Shown here one piece after another: positions 53,303 through 62,161 of a stretch of DNA of 64,000 nucleotides (positions are counted from its first letter, which is position 1; each line of letters begins with the position of its first letter). The notes under the pieces are model-generated. The model saw only the letters and a program-made list of their open reading frames with translations. It did not search any database and was not told the DNA's origin. The stretch comes from Melioribacteraceae bacterium (GTDB lineage Bacteria > Bacteroidota > Ignavibacteria > Ignavibacteriales > Melioribacteraceae): contig JAIPBD010000005.1 in the NCBI GenBank assembly GCA_021739765.1, positions 124,001-188,000 on the forward strand, written 5' to 3'. A program made the position numbers and the translations under genes.

Positions 53303-55426
53303 ATGTCGAAGACAAAATTGAACTTATTAATAATATTGTTTAGTGGAGTTTTATTCTCGCAAGAAATCAGATTTGTGAATAATGTAGCTGTTCCCAAGGA
53401 TTTCCCGGAACTGGATATTTCAATTTCGACTGAAAATGCATCTCAAGACAAAATATTATTGGCGAGCCGAGGCAAGAATTCTTATTTGTTAATATTTGAA
53501 AATGATGGAACGCCGTATTTTTATCAAAAATTAGATTATGTTCCTTTTGATTTTGCGCTTCAACCAAATGGTCTTTTTACTGTTGCAGCCGCCACACAAT
53601 CTTTCGCCATTGATTCTACTTTCACACGTGTAAAAGATTTTCAAATTCCAAACGACTATTCCACTGATCCTCATGAATTGTTGATGACTGCGGATGGTCA
53701 CTCAATATTGTTAGCAATTACGAGAAGCCAATATGATATGCGAATCGCGATCGAGGGTGGAAATGCAAATGCCACTGTGCAGGATAATATTGTATATGAA
53801 CTGGATGAGAACGATAATGTAATATTTGAATGGAACACCATTGATAATTATAAACCCGGTGATGCCATTCACGAAAATCTATTAAATTCATATATTGATT
53901 ATGCCCATATAAATTCCATTGCAATTGATTATGATGGACATTTTATTATTTCCAGCAGACACCAATCAGAGATTACAAAAGTAAATCGCCAAACCGGTGA
54001 AATAATTTGGAGGTTCGGTGGACAGAATTCGGATTTCACCTTATTTAATGAAACGGAGTGGTTTTCTTATCAGCACGATGTTCGTCCTGTAAAAGACAAA
54101 CCAAATTATTACACCCTTTTTGATAATGGAAATCACAACAGCCTAAAATATTCCAGAGTTATAGAATTTTATCTCGACACATTAAACATGAGAGCGGAGA
54201 AGATTTGGGAATACATCCCCGAGTTTGATACAAAGGTTCCGTTTATGGGCTCAACCAGAAGATTGGAAAGTGGAAATACTTTAATCGACTGGTCTGATCC
54301 CCGTCTACCACAAATAATGGAGGTTGATCGTTATGGACGGATATTTTTCGAAGCGAGATTCAAAATTCCCCTCGATAGTTACCGCGCGCATCGAATTAAA
54401 TTTAATGGTGTAGCTGATGCGCCGCATCTTGTGGTTGAACCAAATTCGACAAATGTTAATTTTATTTACAACAAATTCGGTGATAAAAACGTAGAAAAGT
54501 ACATTATCTATTTTGGTTTCGAAGAAGATTCTATGAATCCGTGGGATACAACTTCGTTGCCGTACACTTCAATTAATGGACTTGAAAATTATAGACGTTA
54601 CTTCGCGAAAGTAAAAACGATAGACAGCTTGGGCGCAGAGAGTGATTTTTCAAATATCGTTTCTTTTCGGACGAATTTTAACATTCCCGGGACTAATTTA
54701 GTTAAAAATGGCAATTTTGAAGAGGAATTGACATTCTGGACGCATTCCTTCGAAAACTCGGCCACCGGCGAAGTTTTAGTAAATCAAGATTCTGAATTAC
54801 TAATTTCTATTTCAAACAGTGGAACTGATTACGAAGACGTAGCCATTTCACAAAATAATTTGCCGTTATTACAAGGTAAGAGATATATTTTCACTTTTGA
54901 TGCATATTCAACTGAAAATCGCATTTTAGAAGCAGTTGTTGTATCGGAGGATGCGCAACCGGTTAACTATGGAAAAATTGGTTTAACCGCATTATCGAAA
55001 AACAAAAAACAGATTTCATACGAGTTTATAATGGAATCGGAAGATGATTTGAATTCAGTTATTAAATTTAACTGCGGCGGCTCACTGGGCGATATTTTTA
55101 TCGATAATATAAGTCTAAAGGAAGATATCCAAACAAATTTGGAGAAGGAGATTGCCGAACCCTCAGAAATTACTTTGCTCCAAAATTACCCGAACCCCTT
55201 TAATCCCATTACAATAATAAGTTTTACTCTCCCACATCGATCAGATATTTCGCTTAGAGTTTATGATTCTTTAGGAAAAGAAATCGCAGTTTTAATCGAT
55301 GAAAATAAAAACGCCGGAATTCACTCAATAAATTTTAATGCTTCTTTTCTCTCCAGCGGTGTATATTTCTATCAATTACAAAGTGAAGATTTTATATCAG
55401 TGAAAAAAATGTTACTGATAAAGTAA
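53303..55426 (+). CDS. Arylsulfotransferase-like T9SS cargo protein
   Basis: 707 residues from ATG 53303 (GAAAGG upstream); a frame from 53276 adds no signal. Signal peptide near 5-19. The arylsulfotransferase-type propeller (about 25-400) has PHELL (His124), AHINSIAIDYDG (His202), SSRHQSE (Arg219, His220) and YQHDV (His258), so the His-rich site seems intact. A beta domain follows, then the T9SS sorting domain from about 628 (NYPNPFNP, ending KKMLLIK). It should be exported by SprA-type T9SS. It is similar along the propeller to the next gene. Confidence 0.8.
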   Translation: MSKTKLNLLIILFSGVLFSQEIRFVNNVAVPKDFPELDISISTENASQDKILLASRGKNSYLLIFENDGTPYFYQKLDYVPFDFALQPNGLFTVAAATQSFAIDSTFTRVKDFQIPNDYSTDPHELLMTADGHSILLAITRSQYDMRIAIEGGNANATVQDNIVYELDENDNVIFEWNTIDNYKPGDAIHENLLNSYIDYAHINSIAIDYDGHFIISSRHQSEITKVNRQTGEIIWRFGGQNSDFTLFNETEWFSYQHDVRPVKDKPNYYTLFDNGNHNSLKYSRVIEFYLDTLNMRAEKIWEYIPEFDTKVPFMGSTRRLESGNTLIDWSDPRLPQIMEVDRYGRIFFEARFKIPLDSYRAHRIKFNGVADAPHLVVEPNSTNVNFIYNKFGDKNVEKYIIYFGFEEDSMNPWDTTSLPYTSINGLENYRRYFAKVKTIDSLGAESDFSNIVSFRTNFNIPGTNLVKNGNFEEELTFWTHSFENSATGEVLVNQDSELLISISNSGTDYEDVAISQNNLPLLQGKRYIFTFDAYSTENRILEAVVVSEDAQPVNYGKIGLTALSKNKKQISYEFIMESEDDLNSVIKFNCGGSLGDIFIDNISLKEDIQTNLEKEIAEPSEITLLQNYPNPFNPITIISFTLPHRSDISLRVYDSLGKEIAVLIDENKNAGIHSINFNASFLSSGVYFYQLQSEDFISVKKMLLIK

Positions 55427-55644
55427 TTGGATGTTAATCTAATCAAAACCTCTTCGAATATCATTGTGGCTTTCAAACGCTATGCTGCTTTTTTGATTTG
55501 ATTTTTAATAAATAGATGCAGATCTTTGAAAAATATTAGGACTTAATATCCGATTAAATTTTGCATACAAAATAATGGAAATATATTAGTTTATACTGAT
55601 CGAAAATATTTAAGATTAAATCTCTCATAAAAAAGGATATTTGT

Positions 55645-58530
55645 ATGAAAGATGTATTCCGATTTTTAGTTTTATTTGCGATCACACTCAATGCCCAAGT
55701 TAAGGATTATGAATTTCTTAATCCCCGACCCGGTTCATCATTCAATACTCTTGAAACAACAATTACCATTCGAGAAGGAAGTATTGTTGATGTTTCAAAA
55801 ATTACACAAGATTTGATCATAGTGAGCGGATCTAAAAGTGGAAATATTAGTGGCCGTATAATCCTTGCCGATGATGGTCGAACCCTGGTCTTTAAACCAT
55901 CTAAACCATTTATTTACGGGGAAAATATTAACGTCACGATCAGCAAAAACCTTAAAAATTCAGACCCGGAACATTATTCAGATGATTCGTTCAATTTTCA
56001 AACCATAAAAAAAGAACAAATGGCCACTTCTATTAGTACTTTTAGTGATGAATACTTCCCGAACAAGAAACAAAAAATTGGGGCATTTACCACTAATGAT
56101 TTTAGATCGCTCCCGGTTCCTGAGATTGAGATTGATACCGTAAATAACCCAAGACCGGGCACAATTTTTCTTGCTACTTGGGATAGAAATGTTCCTGCCA
56201 AATATGCGAATTTTATATTCGTCTTAGATAATCAAGGGAATATTTTAGATTCGGTTCGGGTAAATGGAGCCCCGTTTGATTTACGAATCCAACCCAACGG
56301 TTACCTTTCTTATGCTTTCGGCGATTTTAGCGGAAACGTACCGGGTGCCGGCGAAAAACTTAGATATTTGATAATGGACGATAATATAACTGTTATCGAC
56401 AGTTTTGAAATGAAAAATGGCTATCCGACGGATTTTCATGAATTACAATATCTGCCAAACGGTCATGCACTTATTATGTCCTATTTGCCGATAACTTATG
56501 ATATGAGTGCAATTGTTCCCGGTGGAAGACCCGACGCTTCGTTAATACTTAATATAATTCAGGAACAAGACAAAGATAAAAATGTTGTTTTCGAGTGGAG
56601 AAATATTGATTACATCCCGATCACAGATTCTGATGCTGATTTGACTGCTTCCAGAGTAAATTATAGTACGTTAAACGCATTTGAAGTCGATTACGATGGA
56701 AATATTCTCGCTTCCTTCCGTGAACTCAGCGCTATTATGAAAATCAATCGTTCCAATGGTGAAATAATGTGGAATTTTGGGGGAAAGAATAATGAGTTTG
56801 CGATAACAGGTGAACACGAGGAAAACGCACCGTATTATTTTTCACGTCAACATGATATAACACGATTGCCAAATGGTAATATCACAATATTTGATAATGG
56901 TCAATTTCATAAGCCGCCATATTCAAGAGGAGTTGAGTATGAAATTGATGAAATTAATAAAACTGCTGATATGGTTTCTGAATTTCGATATCCCGGTCAA
57001 AACGTATTTGCCGCTGCTGCCGGAAATGCGCAAAAATATGATGATGGAGGCTGGTTCCTCGGCTTTGGGATACTTCATCCCCAAAGTCCGGCGGTAAATG
57101 TTGTTGAGTCACACCCTGAGGGATCGATTGCGTTTCAATTATCTTTGCCCAAAAATGTAATTTCTTATAGGACATCTAAGCAACTTTGGAAAGATGATGT
57201 GGAAGCACCAACTGTAAGCATTTTTGAATCAAATCAAGGTAATACGTATGAGTATGCCTCAGATACTATTAATACCGGAGTAAGTGTTGAATTTATTTTA
57301 CTTGATGGTGAAGCTTATAATTCGAGTACAATAACACGATTTCCTTACGGACCAAAAAAACCGGAATTTTTGGATGATAAAGTAACTATTTACCCTGTAT
57401 CAGTTCTATACGAAGGAGCAGCCATCTATTCTCAAAATGCAGAATTTCGTTTCGATTTGGACTATTTCCCCCAGATTAAAGACCCGCAGAATACAATGGT
57501 TTATTGGAGAAATTTTGCGAATCAAGGATTGTTTGTTTCAAAATCAACTACTTATGATGATGTATACAATGAATTAGTCGCTAATCTTAATAATTTCGGA
57601 GAAATTGTTTTTGGCGTGTTAGGAGGAGATTTTACGCCGGACCTTCCCATTTTATATGAACCAACGAATCAACAAAAATTGATTCTTCAAAACGAAATTG
57701 CGGTTAGATGGACAGGTAGGGGCAAATATGATTCGTTTAATCTTCAAGTCTCAACCGATAGTTCGTTTTCAACAACTCTTTTTTCTGAAAATACAAATTT
57801 ATCTTATTTCAAATTGACAGGGTTGGATGAGAATTCAAAATATTTTTGGCGCGTGAATTCTGAAATTAACGGAGTATCAAGTGATTGGTCTGATGTTTGG
57901 AGTTTTATGATCACCGATCCATACTTAGATTTATCCGCACCAAATGGAGGGGAATCTTGGGCGGTCGGATCATCCCAGATTATTCGCTGGGAGACAAACA
58001 TTTTAGATAGTGTTATAATTGGATTGGAAAATGGATCAGATGTAGGAAAAATTATCGGTACGGAATCGGGAAATCTTAAGGCATTCCAATGGAATATTGA
58101 AAGTGAGAACGCTGTTGATGACAATTACAGAATCCATATTTATTCTCAAGCGGATACGAATTTATCTGATAGAAGCTCAAATTCATTTTCAATTATCGAC
58201 ACGGTAAGCTCATTTCAAGATAATGTTTTACCGAAAGAATTTGAACTCAGCCAAAATTATCCGAACCCTTTTAATCCTTCAACCAAAATTTCTTTCAGCA
58301 TTCCGGAGAGTGGGGGGAAAATTCTTCAGACTTCATTAAAGATTTATGATGCACTCGGGAACGAAATCGCAACTCTTCTCAATCGTTCTCTAAGTTCGGG
58401 TAAACATTCGGTTGATTTTAATACAGCGAATTTATCAATTGGAAAGGGTGGACTGACAAGCGGTGTTTATTTCTATAAATTGCAAAGTGGTGATTTCATC
58501 AAAGTAAAAAAAATGCTAGTGCTTAAATAA
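55645..58530 (+). CDS. Arylsulfotransferase-like T9SS cargo protein, multidomain paralogue
   Basis: 961 residues. Signal peptide (1-18), an SbsA-type Ig-like domain (about 25-120), then an arylsulfotransferase-like propeller (about 165-510). A fibronectin-III-like domain (about 665-755), a PNGGESW-type domain (about 760-850) and the T9SS sorting domain from 871 (NYPNPFNP to KKMLVLK) follow. Compared with its neighbour, His265 and His403 are kept but Thr342 and Glu360 replace two histidines. It may have lost sulfotransferase activity. A terminator follows. Confidence 0.8.
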   Translation: MKDVFRFLVLFAITLNAQVKDYEFLNPRPGSSFNTLETTITIREGSIVDVSKITQDLIIVSGSKSGNISGRIILADDGRTLVFKPSKPFIYGENINVTISKNLKNSDPEHYSDDSFNFQTIKKEQMATSISTFSDEYFPNKKQKIGAFTTNDFRSLPVPEIEIDTVNNPRPGTIFLATWDRNVPAKYANFIFVLDNQGNILDSVRVNGAPFDLRIQPNGYLSYAFGDFSGNVPGAGEKLRYLIMDDNITVIDSFEMKNGYPTDFHELQYLPNGHALIMSYLPITYDMSAIVPGGRPDASLILNIIQEQDKDKNVVFEWRNIDYIPITDSDADLTASRVNYSTLNAFEVDYDGNILASFRELSAIMKINRSNGEIMWNFGGKNNEFAITGEHEENAPYYFSRQHDITRLPNGNITIFDNGQFHKPPYSRGVEYEIDEINKTADMVSEFRYPGQNVFAAAAGNAQKYDDGGWFLGFGILHPQSPAVNVVESHPEGSIAFQLSLPKNVISYRTSKQLWKDDVEAPTVSIFESNQGNTYEYASDTINTGVSVEFILLDGEAYNSSTITRFPYGPKKPEFLDDKVTIYPVSVLYEGAAIYSQNAEFRFDLDYFPQIKDPQNTMVYWRNFANQGLFVSKSTTYDDVYNELVANLNNFGEIVFGVLGGDFTPDLPILYEPTNQQKLILQNEIAVRWTGRGKYDSFNLQVSTDSSFSTTLFSENTNLSYFKLTGLDENSKYFWRVNSEINGVSSDWSDVWSFMITDPYLDLSAPNGGESWAVGSSQIIRWETNILDSVIIGLENGSDVGKIIGTESGNLKAFQWNIESENAVDDNYRIHIYSQADTNLSDRSSNSFSIIDTVSSFQDNVLPKEFELSQNYPNPFNPSTKISFSIPESGGKILQTSLKIYDALGNEIATLLNRSLSSGKHSVDFNTANLSIGKGGLTSGVYFYKLQSGDFIKVKKMLVLK

Positions 58531-58561
58531 CTTCGAATGGCACAGTAGTTTTGGGTAAAAA

Positions 58562-58596
58562 CAAAAGCCCGATCACGTTAAAGATCGGGCTTTTTC
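58562..58596. terminator. Terminator between convergent genes, probably bidirectional
   Basis: AGCCCGATC (58566-58574) pairs with GATCGGGCT (58583-58591), with As before and Ts after, so it can work on both strands. Confidence 0.88.
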
Positions 58597-58630
58597 TAAC
58601 AGTAAGTTGTAATGAGAATTGGTGTTATAA

Positions 58631-60223
58631 TTAAAACTTTTCATCGTATTTAGTCCAGAGAAAATCTCCCAGCTTCCAAGCTTCTTCAACAGCTTTAATG
58701 CCGGTTTTATTAGTGTAATCAGTCAGAAGTTTTATTGCGGAATCCTTATCTGTCTTTAACAATTCCAATACTTTTTCCTCAAAAGAATTCTGATTTGCAA
58801 AAAGTTCTTTCTGCATCGGATCGAAAACAGCTCTAACATCGTGCCGCATATCGCCCCATCTTTGTGCTGTGAGAGTACCAAGTCGGTTAAAAGCCCACCA
58901 AGCGGAATCATGGGTGTAACCATTAATTCTTCCGGGAGTTTTAAAGTATTTGTTCACTTCGGTCACGTTCGAATAAATTGGGGTATAAACCGCAGTCGCG
59001 ACATTATCCCATGCAAGCCAAACAACTCCTCCAATTTCATCCGGCAGCCAATCGCGTGATTGGGTAATTGTAGCATACATTGTATACCAACGTGCGATTG
59101 TCCTTTCGCCAAGCCATCCCCAGCCACCGTTAATTTTGAAGATTTTATTCATATCGTATGGCATAAACGGATTAGCCAATGGTGATATTTCGACTTTACC
59201 GCTATCGTTTACCCAAGTAATATCTTTAATAAAATTGTAAGGAGTTCCTTCATAATAATCCTGAAACATTTGTACCATTTTATCTTTTGTGATGGGAGCG
59301 TCCGGTTTTACTGAGAACGGATAATTTTCAGCGTTTGCGTCTAATTTTAGCGATGGGGCAGCGAGAGAAAGCACTCTCCATTCACGCCTTCGGGTAGCAA
59401 GCGATCTTCTGCTTCCGGGTGAATAAGCGTATACGAACTCAAAATTACCATCTGTCGGATTCCACCAGCCGCTATCTTGCGCCACTTGAAAAACGTTATC
59501 CGAAGCCATGAAGAAACCGGAGTTTTCTAAATCGATCACTCTGATTCTGCTTCCATTTGCTCCGACGGAAATATGATGATCTGGAACTCTTTGGGCCACC
59601 CAAATTGCACCTCGATTTCCTTTACCGGCACCGGTAATCTCAAAATGCCAAACTTCTTTTGTATCCGCGATTGTCAGCATTTCGCCTGCGTCAATCCATC
59701 CATATTCTTTTGTTAGTTCATCAGCCATTTTGATAGCTTCTCTTGCAGTTTTGCATCTTTCCAGCATCAACTGACATAAACGTTGGCAATCAATTAGTCC
59801 GTTATCAGATTGAAGTGTAGCTCTTCCACCGAAAGTAGTTTCACCAATTGCTAGCTGGTGCTGATTCATTGAAGGATATGCCGTATTGATAAACCCGTAA
59901 GTGTGATTTACTTGAGGAATTTCTCCAACCGGAACATGTTTATAGGTTGGCATCGCGAGAGAATCTGAAGTAGCTCTCTTGTACATTGTTGAAGTTGATC
60001 CTTCGGGATGATCCATTGGTGGCATAATATCTAACCAGGATCTTGTTCTGTGGCTGTCATCTGTATGGGAAGTCATAACAGATCCGTCATCGGTTGCTAA
60101 TTTCCCGACAGTGATGGTTGTACAACCGTCAGGAACTCCGCCTTGCCAATCGGTTTTAACTTGCGCGAATGATGCTGAAATAGTCAAAAATAAGGCGATA
60201 ATTAGATTTCTTTTAATATTCAT
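58631..60223 (-). CDS. Exported C69-family dipeptidase
   Basis: 530 residues. Signal peptide cut after SFAQ (21). The likely nucleophile is Cys34 in PDGCTTITVGK, followed by ATDDGSVMTSHTDD, typical of the PepD/C69 N-terminal-nucleophile hydrolases. Because activity of this family needs a free N-terminal cysteine, further processing of residues 22-33 is expected. It would cut dipeptides in the periplasm. It lies in the same direction as the guanylyltransferase upstream. Confidence 0.85.
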   Translation of the reverse strand: MNIKRNLIIALFLTISASFAQVKTDWQGGVPDGCTTITVGKLATDDGSVMTSHTDDSHRTRSWLDIMPPMDHPEGSTSTMYKRATSDSLAMPTYKHVPVGEIPQVNHTYGFINTAYPSMNQHQLAIGETTFGGRATLQSDNGLIDCQRLCQLMLERCKTAREAIKMADELTKEYGWIDAGEMLTIADTKEVWHFEITGAGKGNRGAIWVAQRVPDHHISVGANGSRIRVIDLENSGFFMASDNVFQVAQDSGWWNPTDGNFEFVYAYSPGSRRSLATRRREWRVLSLAAPSLKLDANAENYPFSVKPDAPITKDKMVQMFQDYYEGTPYNFIKDITWVNDSGKVEISPLANPFMPYDMNKIFKINGGWGWLGERTIARWYTMYATITQSRDWLPDEIGGVVWLAWDNVATAVYTPIYSNVTEVNKYFKTPGRINGYTHDSAWWAFNRLGTLTAQRWGDMRHDVRAVFDPMQKELFANQNSFEEKVLELLKTDKDSAIKLLTDYTNKTGIKAVEEAWKLGDFLWTKYDEKF

Positions 60224-60275
60224 TGATTTACCACTTTGCTAATTAAATAATAATTCTGTTGTTATAATTGATTCT

Positions 60276-61337
60276 TTAAACCAAGTTATTTCGATTACTA
60301 TCATTTAAATAATTCACTACATTTTTAACATCTTGAGTTTGTCCGCGTTTACAAACGAGCAGAGCATCGTCAGTATTGATAATAATAAAATCATCTGCTC
60401 CAATTACTGCGGAGAATTTATTTGGAGAAAAAACGTATGAGTTATTACACTTTTCGGTAAAAACATCACCGATTTTCACATTTCCGTTTTCTGATTTTTC
60501 GCTTAATTCGTAAACACTTTCCCAGCTTCCCACATCATTCCAATCGAATTCCCCACGAAGCAAATATACTTTATCCGATTTTTCCATGATTCCATAATCA
60601 ATCGAGATACTTTCGAGTCTCGGAAAGATTGCTTTCAAATTTTCTTCAAATTGATCTTCCGATTGGGTGATTGATTCCAGTCCGCTAATCATCTCGGGGA
60701 GGTAGTCTTTCATTTCTTTCAGAATCGTATCGGCACGCCAGATAAACATTCCGGAATTCCAAACATATTCGCCGGATTCAAGATAGAGCTCCGCTTTTTC
60801 AATATCGGGTTTTTCAACAAATTTGATAACCTCATGAATACCGCCGCTTACTTCATTTCGATTGAAATTAATATAACCATACCCGGTTTCAGGGCGCGTT
60901 GGGGTAATCCCGAAGGTAACTAGTCCTTTCGATTTATAAGCGAATTCACAACCTTTTTGTAAAGAATCTACGAACTTTTCTTTCTGCTCGATTAGATGAT
61001 CTGCCGGAAGTGTGATGATAACCGCGTCTTCCACCTTTTGAGATATAATTGAAGCTGCCAACCCAACGCATGGAGCGGTGTTTCTTCCTTCCGGTTCGGC
61101 GATTATATTCGCGGAGGGAATTTCCGGGAGCTGCTCTTCAACTATTGCCTTTTGAACTTTGTTTGTAATTATGTAAATATGATCCTTTTCAACAAACCCA
61201 TCCAATCGGTCGACAGTATTTTGAATCATCGTATTTTGACCAAAAATGTTCAATAATTGCTTTGGTGATTTTTTTCTGCTTCTCGGCCAAAAACGGGAAC
61301 CAACTCCCCCTGCCATAATAACAACAAACTTCTGCAT
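60276..61337 (-). CDS. manC: Mannose-1-phosphate guanylyltransferase
   Basis: 353 residues, the short form without the isomerase domain. The nucleotidyltransferase signature MAGGVGSRFWPRSRKKSPKQLL is at 9-30. FVEKPD and EYVWNSGMF follow, as does FDWNDVGSW. It makes GDP-mannose for surface polysaccharide or glycoprotein synthesis. It is divergent from hsp20 across 291 bases, most of which is regulatory sequence. Confidence 0.92.
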   Translation of the reverse strand: MQKFVVIMAGGVGSRFWPRSRKKSPKQLLNIFGQNTMIQNTVDRLDGFVEKDHIYIITNKVQKAIVEEQLPEIPSANIIAEPEGRNTAPCVGLAASIISQKVEDAVIITLPADHLIEQKEKFVDSLQKGCEFAYKSKGLVTFGITPTRPETGYGYINFNRNEVSGGIHEVIKFVEKPDIEKAELYLESGEYVWNSGMFIWRADTILKEMKDYLPEMISGLESITQSEDQFEENLKAIFPRLESISIDYGIMEKSDKVYLLRGEFDWNDVGSWESVYELSEKSENGNVKIGDVFTEKCNNSYVFSPNKFSAVIGADDFIIINTDDALLVCKRGQTQDVKNVVNYLNDSNRNNLV

Positions 61338-61427
61338 TTTAACCTCATTGCTAGCATAATAAAGTCCTTAAAATAAAAAATAAAATCCACTCAACGAAAG
61401 ATTTTGTGATCATTTTTACGGTCAATT

Positions 61428-61475
61428 TGTCAAACTGTATGACTGTAATACTGACATCTGAAAATATTGCGCATA
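61428..61475. promoter_or_regulatory. Candidate upstream activator region of hsp20-htpG
   Basis: TGTCAAACTGT (61428-61438) and GTATGAC (61437-61443), plus TGCGCATA (61468-61475), repeat elements found before hsp20-dnaK. The 13-mer 61431-61443 is, on the other strand, nearly the same as 31460-31472. The TGCGCA centre is about 89 bases before TTTGGCAC, versus about 100 at the first locus, a difference of about one helical turn. Confidence 0.45.
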
Positions 61476-61558
61476 TTATGCCAAAAAGGCAAATTTGGGA
61501 AATTACCCAAAAACGTTTCTAACTTGTTGTAAATAAAGGGTTTACGAAAAATACAGAC

Positions 61559-61585
61559 TTTGGCACGGAGTTTTATATGTATTAA
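61559..61585 (+). promoter_or_regulatory. Candidate hsp20-htpG promoter, TTTGGCAC-N15-TTAA
   Basis: TTTGGCAC (61559-61566) with TTAA 15 bases later (61582-61585), the same spacing as at 31551-31577. A sigma-54 -24 box is suggested but the -12 GC is missing (TA there). Confidence 0.4.
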
Positions 61586-61628
61586 GTAAACAATTAATCA
61601 CAAATCAATTATAAAGGAGGGTCTGAAA

Positions 61629-62054
61629 ATGACACTAGTTAGATTTGAACCTTTCAACGAAATGGAAAGATTTGCTAACAGATTTTTTAATGATCTACCC
61701 TTGGCAGGGTTAAACTTTAACGATAGTTTCCGTCCGACAATCGATATTTCGGAGGACAAGAAAAATATAATTGTTGAAGTTGAAGCGCCGGGATTAACGA
61801 AGAAAGATCTTAAAATTACGCTTAAAGACAATATCTTAACAATTGAAGGTGAGAAAAAGCGTGAGGAAGAAAAGAAAGATCAAAACTTCTACAGATCTGA
61901 AAGAGTTTATGGATCATTCAAAAGAAGTTTTACTCTTCCCGTAGAAGTAAACAGCGATAAGGTTGACGCGAAATTTGAGGATGGAATACTTAATATCCGA
62001 ATCGCTAAATTGGAAGAAAAGCCTAAAAATGAAAAAGTAATTGAGCTTAAATAA
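61629..62054 (+). CDS. Small heat-shock protein Hsp20 (alpha-crystallin family)
   Basis: 141 residues, closely related to the Hsp20 at 31605: both start MTLxRFEP, both carry KDNILTIEGEKK and both end KVIELK. The alpha-crystallin domain is about 38-138 (APGLTKKDLKITL). AAAGGAGG lies upstream of the ATG. A terminator separates it from htpG, so htpG may be made partly by read-through or from its own promoter. Confidence 0.93.
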   Translation: MTLVRFEPFNEMERFANRFFNDLPLAGLNFNDSFRPTIDISEDKKNIIVEVEAPGLTKKDLKITLKDNILTIEGEKKREEEKKDQNFYRSERVYGSFKRSFTLPVEVNSDKVDAKFEDGILNIRIAKLEEKPKNEKVIELK

Positions 62055-62079
62055 TCTTTCATCGACCTCGTTTTGAAAT

Positions 62080-62107
62080 CCGCTGCGACAATTCGCGGCG
62101 GGTTTTA
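62080..62107 (+). terminator. Terminator-like hairpin between hsp20 and htpG
   Basis: CCGCTGCGA (62080-62088) pairs with TCGCGGCGG (62093-62101), with one G-T pair and a four-base loop; GTTTT and further Ts follow. Confidence 0.75.
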
Positions 62108-62161
62108 TTTTAAATAAAATATTAAATACAAATACAATAATCAGATTCGGAGGAATTGATA

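Noticed and set aside
55427-55644. A regulatory element between the two arylsulfotransferase-like genes
   Set aside because: Only a short AT-rich dyad (ATATTA-N5-TAATAT) is visible, which is expected by chance in such sequence.
61559-61585. A firm sigma-54 promoter call at the second hsp20
   Set aside because: The -24 half fits but the -12 GC is absent, so only a shared element is claimed.
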